64,000 nt of DNA, from positions 42,791-106,790 of the forward strand of contig NZ_JACSMD010000004.1 of NCBI RefSeq assembly GCF_018618475.1, read 5' to 3'. Each line of letters begins with the position of its first letter. Position 1 is the first letter of the stretch. The position numbers and the translations under genes are program-made. The notes under the pieces were generated by a model. That model searched no databases. It saw only the letters and a list, made by a program, of their open reading frames with translations, and was not told the origin of the DNA. This document shows positions 45,396-53,908 of this stretch, in pieces. The stretch is from Exiguobacterium sp. s122. GTDB lineage: Bacteria > Bacillota > Bacilli > Exiguobacteriales > Exiguobacteriaceae.

Positions 45396-45884
45396 ATGGA
45401 CATCGTATTAAGGCAGTTACCGGAAACTGAGATTGCGTTTATTAGACGTAATGGTAGCTATTTTGAACCCCAAGAACATTGGGGAAAATTAATGCAGTGG
45501 GCAATGCAATATGATCTCTACCCTCCTACAAGTCAATTTATTGGTGTTTCATTAGACAATCCGGATTTCGTCAAAGCTCATGAATGTAGGCATGATGCTT
45601 GTGTAACAATTCTTGAGAACTTTGATAAGTCGGGACACGATGAAATACAATTTAGAACGTTAGTAGGCGGCCAATACATTGTTCACCATTTCTATGACAG
45701 ACCGGAAAAAATGAAAGAAACTTATGAATTTATTTTTGAAAAGTGGTTACCAGAAAGCAAATATTTAATGGACGAAGATAGACATAACTTAGAGTTTAAT
45801 TTGAACAATCCTGCTGAAGATCCAGAGGGAAAATCTAGAGTTGATTTACATGTACCAATTAAGAACAAGGATTATCCAAATTGA
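45396..45884 (+). CDS. GyrI-like/SbmC-fold protein, AT-rich insert in transfer operon
   Basis: 162 residues beginning MDIVLRQLPETEIAFIRRNG with YFEPQEHWGKLMQWAMQYDL; TLVGGQYIVHHFYDRPEKM in the middle fits GyrI-like small-molecule-binding (SBP_bac/SHS2) domains usually fused to AraC regulators. There is no DNA-binding domain here. GGAGG lies 7 bases before the ATG. The gene is clearly AT-richer than the flanking transfer genes and carries its own terminator, so it is probably a recent insertion; it may protect against drugs or toxins. Confidence 0.8.
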   Translation: MDIVLRQLPETEIAFIRRNGSYFEPQEHWGKLMQWAMQYDLYPPTSQFIGVSLDNPDFVKAHECRHDACVTILENFDKSGHDEIQFRTLVGGQYIVHHFYDRPEKMKETYEFIFEKWLPESKYLMDEDRHNLEFNLNNPAEDPEGKSRVDLHVPIKNKDYPN

Positions 45885-45899
45885 AAATTTCAACAAACG

Positions 45900-45934
45900 T
45901 AAGGGATTCTCAAAAAATGAGGACCCCTTTTTGT
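45900..45934 (+). terminator. Terminator of the GyrI-like gene
   Basis: Imperfect hairpin AAGGGATTCTCA / TGAGGACCCCTT followed by TTT, about 15 bases beyond the stop. Confidence 0.65.
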
Positions 45935-46002
45935 TTGGTTTAACGTAAGTCAAAATTCATTTTTGCTATGTCATAAATAAATGAGTGAAAGGAGCATATC
46001 AA

Positions 46003-46581
46003 ATGGTGTTTACCACTAAACATTTCGCTTCTCTGTTCGGGGTACTGCTTCTCATTTCGCTCGCGGCGAACGTCTTTTTCTATCAACAAGTGACGGCTGT
46101 CACGAGTACTTCAGACACGCATCAGACGGAAAATGAGAGCGTCACTCACTCTGAATCGGAAACCTCCGAAGATACACCGTCGGACACTGAGCCAGTCGTC
46201 GCTTCGATGGAGACGGAACGAATGGAGGAGCTGACCACACGTGCGACGCGCTTCGTCGAGTATGCCTTCACCATCACGAAGGACAGTTACACGACCCAGA
46301 AACGACAGGCGAAAGACGTCATGTCGGAGGAACTCGCGGCCACGCTCTTCGCCGCTGACGGCAGTGACGTCGGCACGTTCGAGACGACCGTTCGCGACAT
46401 CAAGGTGTTCCCTTCTGCCTCCGGAGAAGATTGTCTCGTGCGGTTCGAACAGGACCTGTTGATCCTCGAGACGGGTTATGAAGAGACGACGCAAGAACTG
46501 TTGGCCCTGACGTTCGAGTCCGTCGACGGACGTTTGGTTGTTACTGAGATGGAAGACCTGACACCGGAAGGAGGGATCTAG
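46003..46581 (+). CDS. VirB8-like (NTF2-fold) T4SS protein
   Basis: 192 residues from ATG 46003 (AAAGGAG 9 bases upstream). One N-terminal transmembrane helix (LFGVLLLISLAANVFFYQQV), a Ser/Thr/Glu linker, then a ~115-residue alpha+beta domain (RATRFVEYAFTITKDSYTTQ ... RFEQDLLILETGYEETTQE), as expected for VirB8/TcpC-like scaffold proteins. The fold call is inferred from length and layout. It is immediately followed by another bitopic protein. Confidence 0.75.
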   Translation: MVFTTKHFASLFGVLLLISLAANVFFYQQVTAVTSTSDTHQTENESVTHSESETSEDTPSDTEPVVASMETERMEELTTRATRFVEYAFTITKDSYTTQKRQAKDVMSEELAATLFAADGSDVGTFETTVRDIKVFPSASGEDCLVRFEQDLLILETGYEETTQELLALTFESVDGRLVVTEMEDLTPEGGI

Positions 46582-47421
46582 ATGCGACGACAAACGCGAC
46601 GACGCCTCACCCAGAACGTATCCCGCTTCTACCTCGGACTCGGCGTATTCTTTGTCATGGGCTTCCTCTTTTTCGGAACCTCATCGTTCTTCTTTGCTGA
46701 GGAAGCACCAATCAATGAGACGCCGATCAACGAGGCGATTCGGCTCTCAAACGGGGAAATCGTGACGCTCCATGCCTGGAGTTATGACACGGAAAAGCGG
46801 ACGATGCGCATCCGACTCTCGCTCGATGAAGTACCAGGTAACACGAACGATCATCTCTTCCGCTATGTCTATAAGGCACGTCCGGATTCCGAGAAGGAAG
46901 TCATGGTGCTGTACGAACGTAACGACCAATACGTGCTCGAATTGAAGGACGTGCCGAGAGACTTCGATCAGCTCGCCGTCCGAATCTATGGGGTGGACGA
47001 GTCACAATCAATCGACACACTCACACCTGAGGAACAGGAGAACAGTCTTTTGACGTCACTCTATGCCGACCGTCGGACCATCGAACAAGCGAACCACAGT
47101 TCATCCGACGAGACAACCTTCACGAGACAATTCGTCGAGGACGGGCTCGCGCATACCGAGCGCCAGTTAGAAAAAGCGCAACAGTCGGTCAAGGCGCAGC
47201 GACAACAAATCAAACGGCTCGACCGTGACAAAGAGGAACTTGAGGACGAACTCCCCTACCTCTCGCTCGACGAACAGGTCGAACAGGAGAACGAAATCTT
47301 CGACCTCAGCCGGAAGCGTGACGAGCTCACACTCGAACTTGAGAAACTCGAACAGTCGGTTCAAGCGCTCGAAGAAAAGCACGACAAACTGCGCGTCCGG
47401 CTCCGGGAACTGTCGATTTAA
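46582..47421 (+). CDS. Membrane-anchored coiled-coil protein of the transfer region
   Basis: 279 residues. Basic N-terminus, one transmembrane helix (FYLGLGVFFVMGFLFFGTSS), an extracellular beta-rich domain (~40-150) and a C-terminal coiled coil (~180-275, QQIKRLDRDKEELEDELPYL). The ATG follows the previous stop with no gap. No family recognised. Being the last gene before the oriT-like repeats, it probably has a surface or envelope role in mating. Confidence 0.8.
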   Translation: MRRQTRRRLTQNVSRFYLGLGVFFVMGFLFFGTSSFFFAEEAPINETPINEAIRLSNGEIVTLHAWSYDTEKRTMRIRLSLDEVPGNTNDHLFRYVYKARPDSEKEVMVLYERNDQYVLELKDVPRDFDQLAVRIYGVDESQSIDTLTPEEQENSLLTSLYADRRTIEQANHSSSDETTFTRQFVEDGLAHTERQLEKAQQSVKAQRQQIKRLDRDKEELEDELPYLSLDEQVEQENEIFDLSRKRDELTLELEKLEQSVQALEEKHDKLRVRLRELSI

Positions 47422-47422
47422 G

Positions 47423-47537
47423 TGGCACATTTCGTGCCAAATCGTTGGTTTTATTGGCACATTTCGTGCCGTTTTCGGACTTTTGATGATATCACGGAAA
47501 CCCCAGGCTCTGCCTGGGCTATCACGACAAGTGATAG
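47423..47537 (+). other. oriT-like region
   Basis: Two identical 16-base direct repeats TGGCACATTTCGTGCC (47423-47438, 47455-47470) begin 32 bases apart, each with an inner inverted repeat GGCAC/GTGCC. Further right are two hairpins: CCCAGGC/GCCTGGG (47502-47518) and CTATCAC/GTGATAG (47519-47537). This non-coding 190-base gap directly precedes the MobC-like and relaxase genes, the usual location of a transfer origin. The nick site itself cannot be assigned. Confidence 0.75.
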
Positions 47538-47613
47538 CAGTTTCCCCTTATGCTCTTTGAACGAACTTTTAGGACCTCGGCAATATACAGCCTCTAGGAA
47601 GGTGGTCAGACAG

Positions 47614-47865
47614 ATGGATCTATTACTCCGCGACATCGACCCCGTCATCGTAAAGCAAATCGATGAATGGGCCAAGGAACATAACCACTCACGGCAACAA
47701 TATTTGAAAGAACTACTCGCCTCCTGGTGCGCGAACGGCATCCAATCGACGCAGGTCGAGCGACTCGAACGACAGCTTGAGGCGAACACGCTCCACCTGA
47801 AACGGAGCGCGGAAGAGCTCGCCGAGTTGACCCGGTTGTTGAACGAGGTGATGCAGGATGCGTGA
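47614..47865 (+). CDS. MobC-like relaxosome accessory protein
   Basis: 83 residues from ATG 47614 (AGGAAGGTGG 8 bases upstream). MDLLLRDIDPVIVKQIDEWA followed by HNHSRQQYLKELLASWC resembles a ribbon-helix-helix DNA-binding unit; the C-terminal part is a short coiled coil. It overlaps the relaxase start by 8 bases and would bind the adjacent repeats. Confidence 0.8.
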   Translation: MDLLLRDIDPVIVKQIDEWAKEHNHSRQQYLKELLASWCANGIQSTQVERLERQLEANTLHLKRSAEELAELTRLLNEVMQDA

Positions 47866-49012
47866 GACGCCGGGCGTTGTCATCAAGTCGAAGTTCAAGG
47901 TGCCGGGCACGAAAAAGAAGTCACGTCGTTACACGACGTACCTCGACTACATCAATCGACCGGACACCAAAGACAGCCGCGAACAGTTCGAGTCGTACCA
48001 TGATTACATGGGGGACGAGATGAAATCGAGCGGTCTGTTCACACGCGAGGACGACCGGTTGGACGACGAAAAGCGTCGCGCCGTCCGCGACATCTTCAAG
48101 CACGCGCAAGAGAACGGGAGCATCCTCTGGCAGGACGTCATCTCGTTCGACAACGCTTGGCTACGCGAGACCGGCGTGCTCCACGACGACCTCGTCGACG
48201 AGAAACGGTTGATCCAGGCGACACGGAACGCGATCGATTCAATGCTTCAAAAAGAGAAGATGGTCCACGCCTACTGGACCGGTGCCGTGCATTACAACAC
48301 CGACAATATCCACGTGCATGTCGCCATCGTCGAGACGAGCCACATGCGCGAGCGCGGCAAACGAAAACCAAAATCAATCGAGCTGATGAAGTCGAAAGTC
48401 ATCTGTTCGCTCGCCGACCGGACGAAAGAACAGGAGAAACTGAACGCCTTCATACGAGACGAACTGGTCGCCCATAAACGGAACCGGAAGATTCAAACGC
48501 TACCGAACCGTGTCCTGCATCCCGACCTTGTCCGCCAATTCAAGGACATCTATGAGCAGTTGCCGGAAGACAAACGGCAATGGCGCTACAACATGAACGG
48601 GATGCAGCCGCTCCGTGAATCACTCGACCGTCTGACCGACCGCTATATCGACATTCATTTCAAATCAGAGTTTCAAGCCTTCAACGAGCGGCTCGAGCAG
48701 GAAGTGTCGTTCCATCGTCGGAGCTACGGCGACAAGGTGAAGGCCGAGCGGTACCGGACGACGAAACGACAGGACCTCTACACCCGAATGGGGAATGCCA
48801 TCCTCTCCGAGATGCGTGAACTGGCGAAAGAGCAACACGTGAATGAGAAGAGTGAAGCTCGCAAACATCCGGTCCGACGTGCGTTCAAACAACAAAAGAT
48901 ATTCAACGAATCACTCTACCGGATCGAGCGGCATATGAACGACGAGTTCGAACATTTGAAGAATCAACGTGCTTTCGAACAACTGGAACGAGATATCGAA
49001 TATGGAAAGTGA
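47858..49012 (+). CDS. Relaxase, MobP2-like
   Basis: 384 residues. Near the N-terminus are YTTYLDYINRPDTKD (candidate catalytic Tyr region) and around residue 145 the histidine motif NTDNIHVHVAIVET (HxH plus Glu), typical of MobP-type relaxases of Gram-positive mobile elements. It nicks oriT and leads the strand to VirD4. The C-terminus is helical and basic. The upstream MobC-like gene and oriT-like repeats support the assignment. Confidence 0.9.
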   Translation: MRETPGVVIKSKFKVPGTKKKSRRYTTYLDYINRPDTKDSREQFESYHDYMGDEMKSSGLFTREDDRLDDEKRRAVRDIFKHAQENGSILWQDVISFDNAWLRETGVLHDDLVDEKRLIQATRNAIDSMLQKEKMVHAYWTGAVHYNTDNIHVHVAIVETSHMRERGKRKPKSIELMKSKVICSLADRTKEQEKLNAFIRDELVAHKRNRKIQTLPNRVLHPDLVRQFKDIYEQLPEDKRQWRYNMNGMQPLRESLDRLTDRYIDIHFKSEFQAFNERLEQEVSFHRRSYGDKVKAERYRTTKRQDLYTRMGNAILSEMRELAKEQHVNEKSEARKHPVRRAFKQQKIFNESLYRIERHMNDEFEHLKNQRAFEQLERDIEYGK

Positions 49013-49021
49013 GGGAGGACG

Positions 49022-49471
49022 ATGGAAGAGTTGAGACAGATCCGCCTCCGGTTGAAGCCAGATACGGTCGCGTATTTGGAAGAGTTCGCCGACGACAAAC
49101 GTTTCGGCCATCTCGGTCAGGTCATTGACCATATCGCAACCGAACACAAACAACTGGCCGACGAGAAGTGGGACATGCAGTTCCTCACCCGCTCGATCAG
49201 CACACAGGTTTCCCGTCATATCGAGGAGTTGATCAACGAGCAGGTATTGACGGAACTCGAGCGGATCCGTCTCGCCGCGAACCGCTCCGACCGCCACGGT
49301 CAGATCCTGACAGAGCTCCTGCAGGCGCTCATGCAGACCGAGGGCATCGAGGACATCATGACGACAGACCAATTCAAGCCGACTTTCCTCGCGACGGCGG
49401 AACGTGTCGTCCAGGAACGTATCGAACACCAAAAACAGAAGAAGGACACACTAACTTTTGAGAGAGGATGA
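49022..49471 (+). CDS. Hypothetical transfer-region protein
   Basis: 149 residues. The start (MEELRQIRLRLKPDTVAYLE) resembles a ribbon-helix-helix strand and first helix, followed by long charged helices. GAGGGAGG precedes the ATG by 3 bases. It lies 9 bases after the relaxase gene and may be another DNA-binding accessory. No family assigned. Confidence 0.75.
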   Translation: MEELRQIRLRLKPDTVAYLEEFADDKRFGHLGQVIDHIATEHKQLADEKWDMQFLTRSISTQVSRHIEELINEQVLTELERIRLAANRSDRHGQILTELLQALMQTEGIEDIMTTDQFKPTFLATAERVVQERIEHQKQKKDTLTFERG

Positions 49472-49476
49472 ACCTT

Positions 49477-49764
49477 ATGCGACCACTTGACCGTCCCTTT
49501 ACGATGGGACAACTGTTGACGCTTCAACAGAAAACTGTCTCGGTCCTTATTTATGGAAAACGGTACGACATCCTGGTGTCCGTTTCCGAGCATCAGCTTT
49601 TAACTGCTATCGCGCAAGACGAAATCGTCTTGCTTCCCGTCAATTTCGATCGGACACGGCTGTTACTGGACATTCCGGAAACGTCGCCACAACTCGAGCG
49701 TGAACTGAACGATTTTACGGATAGTGATGAATCTGTCACCGACTTGTTGAAGGAAGGAGTCTGA
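49477..49764 (+). CDS. Hypothetical protein
   Basis: 95 residues from ATG 49477 (GAGAGG 9 bases upstream; ATG 49468 lies too close to that site). Beta-rich first half (LTLQQKTVSVLIYGKRYDIL, VSVSEHQLLTAIAQDEIVLL) and an acidic tail. It sits between two transfer-linked genes and ends 4 bases before the ArdC-like gene. No family assigned. Confidence 0.7.
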   Translation: MRPLDRPFTMGQLLTLQQKTVSVLIYGKRYDILVSVSEHQLLTAIAQDEIVLLPVNFDRTRLLLDIPETSPQLERELNDFTDSDESVTDLLKEGV

Positions 49765-49768
49765 CACG

Positions 49769-51205
49769 ATGGCCAAGATGAAGACGAACGAAGAACGGAA
49801 GGCCGAGCTCGAGGCCTTGACCGAGCAGATGGGAAAACAGATTGACAGCTACTTCGAGAGTCCGGAGAAGATTCGGGAACATCTGCAGTTTCTCGGCAAG
49901 TTCCATCAATACTCAATGCGGAACGCGGTCTTGATCGAGTCCCAGTTCCCCGGCGCGGTCGCGGTCGGCTCTTATCCTTTCTGGGAGAAGCAAGGCGCAC
50001 AGGTACAAAAAGGTGAGCGTGGCATCAAGGTGTTTGTCCCAATCCCGGTGACGTACGCCCTGCACAAAGATGAATGGGTGCCGCTCAGCAAAGCACCGAA
50101 GCCGATCAAGGACGGCGTGAAACAAGGACGCATCCCGTCACGCAAGATGATGTACTTCAAAATCGGTCACGTGTTCGAATACACGCAGACCGACGCGCGC
50201 GAGAAAGGAATTGAGGTCTCGGCCGTCTTCAAACGGTATCACCGAGACGGCGGGCTCGAGAACGAACAAGACATCCGTGACGCCTTGACGACGCTCGCGG
50301 ATGCCCGGAATGTGACGCTATTGGAGGAACCGCTCGACGAGATCGGGACGGCAAAGGGTTGTTACTATCCGGAGCTACATGCGATCGCCTTGAACCCGCG
50401 AAACACATCCATCGAGGACATCAGTGTCCTGATCCATGAGCTCGCCCATTCGGAGCTGCACAACCAAGAGCGGAATCTCGAACGGGACAAACCGCTCACG
50501 GCACCCGAGAAAGAGTTCCAAGCCGAGATGGTCGCCTATGTCGTCTCACATCAACTCGGGTTCCCGACGGACGATTTCTCGCTTTCTTATCTGGCCGGCT
50601 GGACGAAAGACAAGGAGCTCCTCGACAAGGAACAACTGTTGCAGGAGGTCCATCAGACGTCCGCAGGCTTCCTCGACCATATCGAGTCACATTTAGAGAA
50701 GGTGAATACTTTGGAGCAAGAAAAGGAACAGAGTCCACTCGAGTATATCAACCAGATGAATCACCGCATGGGGTGGAAAAATACTGATCTCAATCTCTAT
50801 GAACAGATGCATGCCGTACAAAGTGTGTTCCCCGAGGAGGTGGAGCCCTATCTGAACGCAAAAGCGGCCCTCGAGACGAACCTGAAGATGGATCGCGTCG
50901 ATGAGCCGCTCATGTATATTCATGGTATGGGTCTCGGGTTTCAGCAGTTCGGCATCGCCAATAATCATGACTTCAGTGAAGATCAGCTTGTGGCTTATAC
51001 AATCGCATTACCGAATCAACCATTGGTCAGTGGTCACTTCGTCCCGGAAAGTGCCGTACATCCTTTACACCATCTTGAAAAAACCAATCGTTTGGAGAGA
51101 CCGGTCCTGAAATCGCTTGAAAATCACTGGCATGACGTGTTGTTAGATGAAGAACAAAAGTCCCTTTCAAGAATTTCATTGTTTAACATCGAAAGACTCT
51201 GGTGA
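49769..51205 (+). CDS. ArdC/LtrC-like protein with HExxH metallopeptidase domain
   Basis: 478 residues. The N-terminal domain (FLGKFHQYSMRNAVLIESQF, GERGIKVFVPI) matches ArdC-type ssDNA-binding antirestriction proteins, and residues ~220-265 hold SVLIHELAHSELH with a downstream FQAEMVAYVV Glu, a zinc-peptidase site. The ~200-residue C-terminus resembles LtrC-like conjugation proteins. It probably protects incoming single-stranded plasmid DNA. It is the last gene of the transfer block. Confidence 0.87.
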   Translation: MAKMKTNEERKAELEALTEQMGKQIDSYFESPEKIREHLQFLGKFHQYSMRNAVLIESQFPGAVAVGSYPFWEKQGAQVQKGERGIKVFVPIPVTYALHKDEWVPLSKAPKPIKDGVKQGRIPSRKMMYFKIGHVFEYTQTDAREKGIEVSAVFKRYHRDGGLENEQDIRDALTTLADARNVTLLEEPLDEIGTAKGCYYPELHAIALNPRNTSIEDISVLIHELAHSELHNQERNLERDKPLTAPEKEFQAEMVAYVVSHQLGFPTDDFSLSYLAGWTKDKELLDKEQLLQEVHQTSAGFLDHIESHLEKVNTLEQEKEQSPLEYINQMNHRMGWKNTDLNLYEQMHAVQSVFPEEVEPYLNAKAALETNLKMDRVDEPLMYIHGMGLGFQQFGIANNHDFSEDQLVAYTIALPNQPLVSGHFVPESAVHPLHHLEKTNRLERPVLKSLENHWHDVLLDEEQKSLSRISLFNIERLW

Positions 51206-51212
51206 CATTCGT

Positions 51213-51246
51213 GGGTATGATGATTTAAAAATTCATACCCTTTTCA
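51213..51246 (+). terminator. Terminator ending the transfer block
   Basis: Arms GGGTATGA (51213-51220) and TCATACCC (51233-51240) followed by TTTT, just past the ArdC-like stop. Confidence 0.75.
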
Positions 51247-51274
51247 ATTTCAGAGCGCTGCCATTGCTTTTACC

Positions 51275-52165
51275 TCATACATTTTGTGTAAGCATATGAG
51301 CAGCTGTTTCACGCATATCTTGTAGGTCAGATATCTCTGCGAATTCAGCTACAGTTATTGCGCTGGTTGTTAACAACTCAATTATATGCTCATCCATTCT
51401 TGACCATGTTCTTCCGCCTGCATTGTCGTAAGCATCGAGTAACTTTGTCAAACCATCCTTACCAAACAGTAATAGATGTGATAGAAAATCCACAGATGTG
51501 TCCGCAATACTAATTTCTGTCCAATCTATCAAACCAGAGACCTCAAAATTCTTATTTATTAGTATGTGGCCAGGGTGTAAATCCCCGTGGCTTACACCTA
51601 CATGCGATGGCCATAGCGAATCATTCGCCAACCATTCTTGCCAACGCTCCCATAGCTCTGAATTCACATGATACTTCTGTCTCACCTTCTCCATCCGTAT
51701 CTTCATTGAACTGTTTAAATCTCTAGCATATAGAGTTTTGATACCGATTTCTTTGAAGTGTCGATGTGGTAATGTGTGTAGTTCTGCCAACACTTTACCT
51801 AATGACTGATAGTAAGATTGTGGTGTATTCTCTTTGTCAAAACTCCAGATGTAATCTTGTTGCTCTACATCAGTTGTTGCAACCGGAACACCATCTAATT
51901 GCTTATACGCAATTAGTTCATCATCAAAAATTGACCAATTTGGAACTTGAAAACTCACATGTTCTTCCATAATTTCTAGTGCCCCCTTTTCTTTCAAGGC
52001 GCTCCTCATCGAATCTAATCTTCGAGGAATTCTTAGTATCCACTTGCTACCAAGCGTATCTTTTGCATAAGCAACTTGAAAATCAACACCCGATTCATTT
52101 ACCACAATGCTATTCTCTAACACATCTAATCCTTTATTTTTTGCAAGCCGTTTAAATTCGTTCAT
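51275..52165 (-). CDS. mph: Macrolide 2'-phosphotransferase
   Basis: 296 residues from ATG 52165 (GGAGGAAC 7 bases upstream). It transfers phosphate from GTP/ATP to the 2'-OH of macrolides. Motifs: WILRIPRRLDS (nucleotide-binding Lys/Arg region), the catalytic loop VGVSHGDLHPGHILINK and metal-binding GLIDWTEISIADTSVDF, as in Mph(B)-type enzymes. The gene is AT-rich, transcribed opposite to the transfer block, and has a ~400-base leader with an RLR-type peptide and a terminator, so macrolide-inducible expression is likely. The exact allele cannot be named from sequence alone. Confidence 0.93.
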   Translation of the reverse strand: MNEFKRLAKNKGLDVLENSIVVNESGVDFQVAYAKDTLGSKWILRIPRRLDSMRSALKEKGALEIMEEHVSFQVPNWSIFDDELIAYKQLDGVPVATTDVEQQDYIWSFDKENTPQSYYQSLGKVLAELHTLPHRHFKEIGIKTLYARDLNSSMKIRMEKVRQKYHVNSELWERWQEWLANDSLWPSHVGVSHGDLHPGHILINKNFEVSGLIDWTEISIADTSVDFLSHLLLFGKDGLTKLLDAYDNAGGRTWSRMDEHIIELLTTSAITVAEFAEISDLQDMRETAAHMLTQNV

Positions 52166-52272
52166 GATTTGTTCCTCCAATTTTTATGTTGTGCGATAAG
52201 CAAGTGAAATGTATGCATTTTTAATACTTTTTCATTTCAATCTTTTCTAATTAGACTTAACTAAATGAAGTC

Positions 52273-52306
52273 ATAAAAAAATCACAGACAAAATGGTGTC
52301 TGTGAT
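52273..52306 (-). terminator. Attenuator-like terminator in the mph leader
   Basis: On the minus strand a 10-base-pair stem, arms ATCACAGACA and TGTCTGTGAT (6-base loop), is followed by seven Ts. It lies between the leader peptide and mph, 108 bases before the mph start, so it would stop transcription unless relieved. Confidence 0.82.
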
Positions 52307-52449
52307 CAAGAGTAAATGAGCTACAACCAAGAAGCGTCCATTATCAAAAATAAAAGGACACGACAAAAAGAGTTGTAAATCTGCTATGTTTGTAAGTGTG
52401 TGGTTTCTTCGTCAAAGATTGATAAAAATGTGCAGACTACTCCCATTTA

Positions 52450-52503
52450 CTCTGTTTTATGAAAACAGAGCCTTTGAACATATTCAATTAGCCATTGTTC
52501 AAA
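52450..52503 (-). promoter_or_regulatory. Leader hairpins downstream of and overlapping the stalling peptide
   Basis: Minus-strand TTTGAACA at the peptide's 3' end can pair with TGTTCAAA just downstream, and a second hairpin CTCTGTTTT/AAAACAGAG lies at 52470-52450. A ribosome stalled on the RLR codons would cover the first arm and alter folding. Confidence 0.6.
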
Positions 52504-52535
52504 GTGTGGTGGCGTAATCTCCCAGCGTGCATCAT
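52488..52535 (-). CDS. Macrolide-responsive leader peptide
   Basis: A 15-codon frame, MMHAGRLRHHTLNNG, with AGGAGG about 10 bases upstream. It closely resembles the ErmD/ErmK leader MTHSMRLRFPTLNQ: His at 3, RLR at 6-8 and TLN at 11-13 are shared. RLR (+x+) motifs make ribosomes stall when a macrolide is bound. The peptide lies just after a good promoter and about 320 bases before mph. Confidence 0.85.
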   Translation of the reverse strand: MMHAGRLRHHTLNNG

Positions 52536-52570
52536 TCTTAACAATCCTCCTAGTGAATATTATGCTGTTG

Positions 52571-52599
52571 ACTTTATATCAGTTTTTATTCAATGTCAA
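52571..52599 (-). promoter_or_regulatory. mph promoter
   Basis: Minus-strand TTGACA (52599-52594), 17-base spacer, TAAAGT (52576-52571). Transcription would start about 30 bases before the leader peptide. Confidence 0.7.
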
Positions 52600-52700
52600 T
52601 CGAGCTTTATATTTAGATAAAAATTATTTGCCGATTTGTCTTTATTAAATACTGATTTGTAAGTTTTAAAAATACAATCATGAATAATTGATACTCGTTT

Positions 52701-52925
52701 TTAATCTTCCCAAAGCTCATCCATCAACTCATCGATATCACTCGATAATCGTTTGCGTTCCTTGGCGTCCACTTCAACTTTCCCATCTTCATAAAACCAA
52801 AGCACGTCACCAGGTTGAACCGTGTCTGGAAGTCGTGACTTTGGAATATCCTCCATCACTTCTCCGAATTCGACGACAGCCAAGTCCCCTTCAAATCGAT
52901 CGATGATACCTCTCCGTCGCTTCAT
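52701..52925 (-). CDS. DUF3006 family protein
   Basis: 74 residues: MKRRRGIIDRFEGDLAVVEF opens a small beta-barrel-like domain, followed by LPDTVQPGDVLWFYEDGKVE and an acidic helix. DUF3006 proteins are commonly coupled to ComEC-like metallo-beta-lactamase proteins, and here the start overlaps the upstream MBL gene stop by 4 bases. Function unknown. Confidence 0.85.
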   Translation of the reverse strand: MKRRRGIIDRFEGDLAVVEFGEVMEDIPKSRLPDTVQPGDVLWFYEDGKVEVDAKERKRLSSDIDELMDELWED

Positions 52926-53764
52926 TTTGATTTCTTCACGGCGTAACTCGAGCCGTTTCCTGTGATAATGATCGTGCCATTTTTGTCTGTACGAAGCGTA
53001 TTCACTTTTTGACGCTTCAAGTTCGTCACTACTTCGGACGTCGGGTGGCCGTAGCTGTTCTTCCCGACACTGATGATGGCATGCTTTGGTTTGACCGTAT
53101 TCAGGAACGTGCTGCTCGTCGACGTCTTGGCACCGTGATGCCCCACCTTCAAGACATCTGCACGGAGCGTCTGCTTCTTCGCCATCATGTCCTTCTCAGA
53201 AACATGTTCCGCGTCCCCTGTGAACAAGAAGGTGTTCTTCTTGTACGTGACATGAAGGACTGCACTCCAATTGTTCAAGTCACTGTTCGAGTAGGATTTG
53301 ACCGGACCGACAAATTTCGCACTCACACCTTTGATTGGCAGTTTCACTCCGGCCCGTGCCGTTTTGATGGTCTTCCCTTCCCGTTTGACGGCTTGAAGGA
53401 AGTCTTTGTAGGCCTGGGTAGTGTGCTTCACTTTTGGTGCGTAGACGTTCTCGACACGATAGGCATCCAAGATTTCGTCCAATCCACCGATATGATCCGC
53501 ATCCGGATGCGTCGAGATCAGTACCTCGATGTCGTCGACTTTTTGCTTTTTGAGGTAGGCGACGATCGCATCGCCCTTTCCTTTGTTCCCCCCGTCAATG
53601 ATGACGTCCTCACCGCTCGGCATCTTGATATAGATGGCGTCTCCCTGCCCGACATCGATGTAATGGACTTTAATGCTCGTAGCGGCTGATGCTTCCCCGT
53701 ATGGCGACACCAATAGCGCTCCACTAAATAGAACGGCACTCCCAATCTTGATCAATTTATTCAT
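52922..53764 (-). CDS. Secreted ComEC/Rec2-like metallo-beta-lactamase-fold hydrolase
   Basis: 280 residues. Signal peptide (LIKIGSAVLFSGALLVSPYG, then EASAA). The hydrolase domain has HYIDVGQGDAIYI, STHPDADHIGG (the HxHxDH-type metal motif with Pro at the second position), FTGDAEHVSEKD and LKVGHHGAKTSTS. It matches the stand-alone soluble ComEC C-terminal domain family, probably an extracellular nuclease or phosphodiesterase. Coupled to DUF3006 by ATGA. Confidence 0.92.
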   Translation of the reverse strand: MNKLIKIGSAVLFSGALLVSPYGEASAATSIKVHYIDVGQGDAIYIKMPSGEDVIIDGGNKGKGDAIVAYLKKQKVDDIEVLISTHPDADHIGGLDEILDAYRVENVYAPKVKHTTQAYKDFLQAVKREGKTIKTARAGVKLPIKGVSAKFVGPVKSYSNSDLNNWSAVLHVTYKKNTFLFTGDAEHVSEKDMMAKKQTLRADVLKVGHHGAKTSTSSTFLNTVKPKHAIISVGKNSYGHPTSEVVTNLKRQKVNTLRTDKNGTIIITGNGSSYAVKKSK

Positions 53765-53908
53765 CTTCTATCACTCCACTTTATAATTATTGTAAAATTA
53801 TCCAACACACCTTTATTATAATCCGGTATTTGTTAAATAGCTTCTTATTCCTGTGGTTGACCGTATACATAAATAGGCAAGGTGTAATTGATAGGAGGAG
53901 TGAGAGAA

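Noticed and set aside
52450..52550. Alternative minus-strand frame over the mph leader (RIVKNDARWEITPPHFEQWL)
   Set aside because: It reads like a protein fragment of about 33 codons but has no start with a ribosome site, while the RLR peptide in the other frame has one and matches a known leader type. It may be a relic that supplied the DNA.
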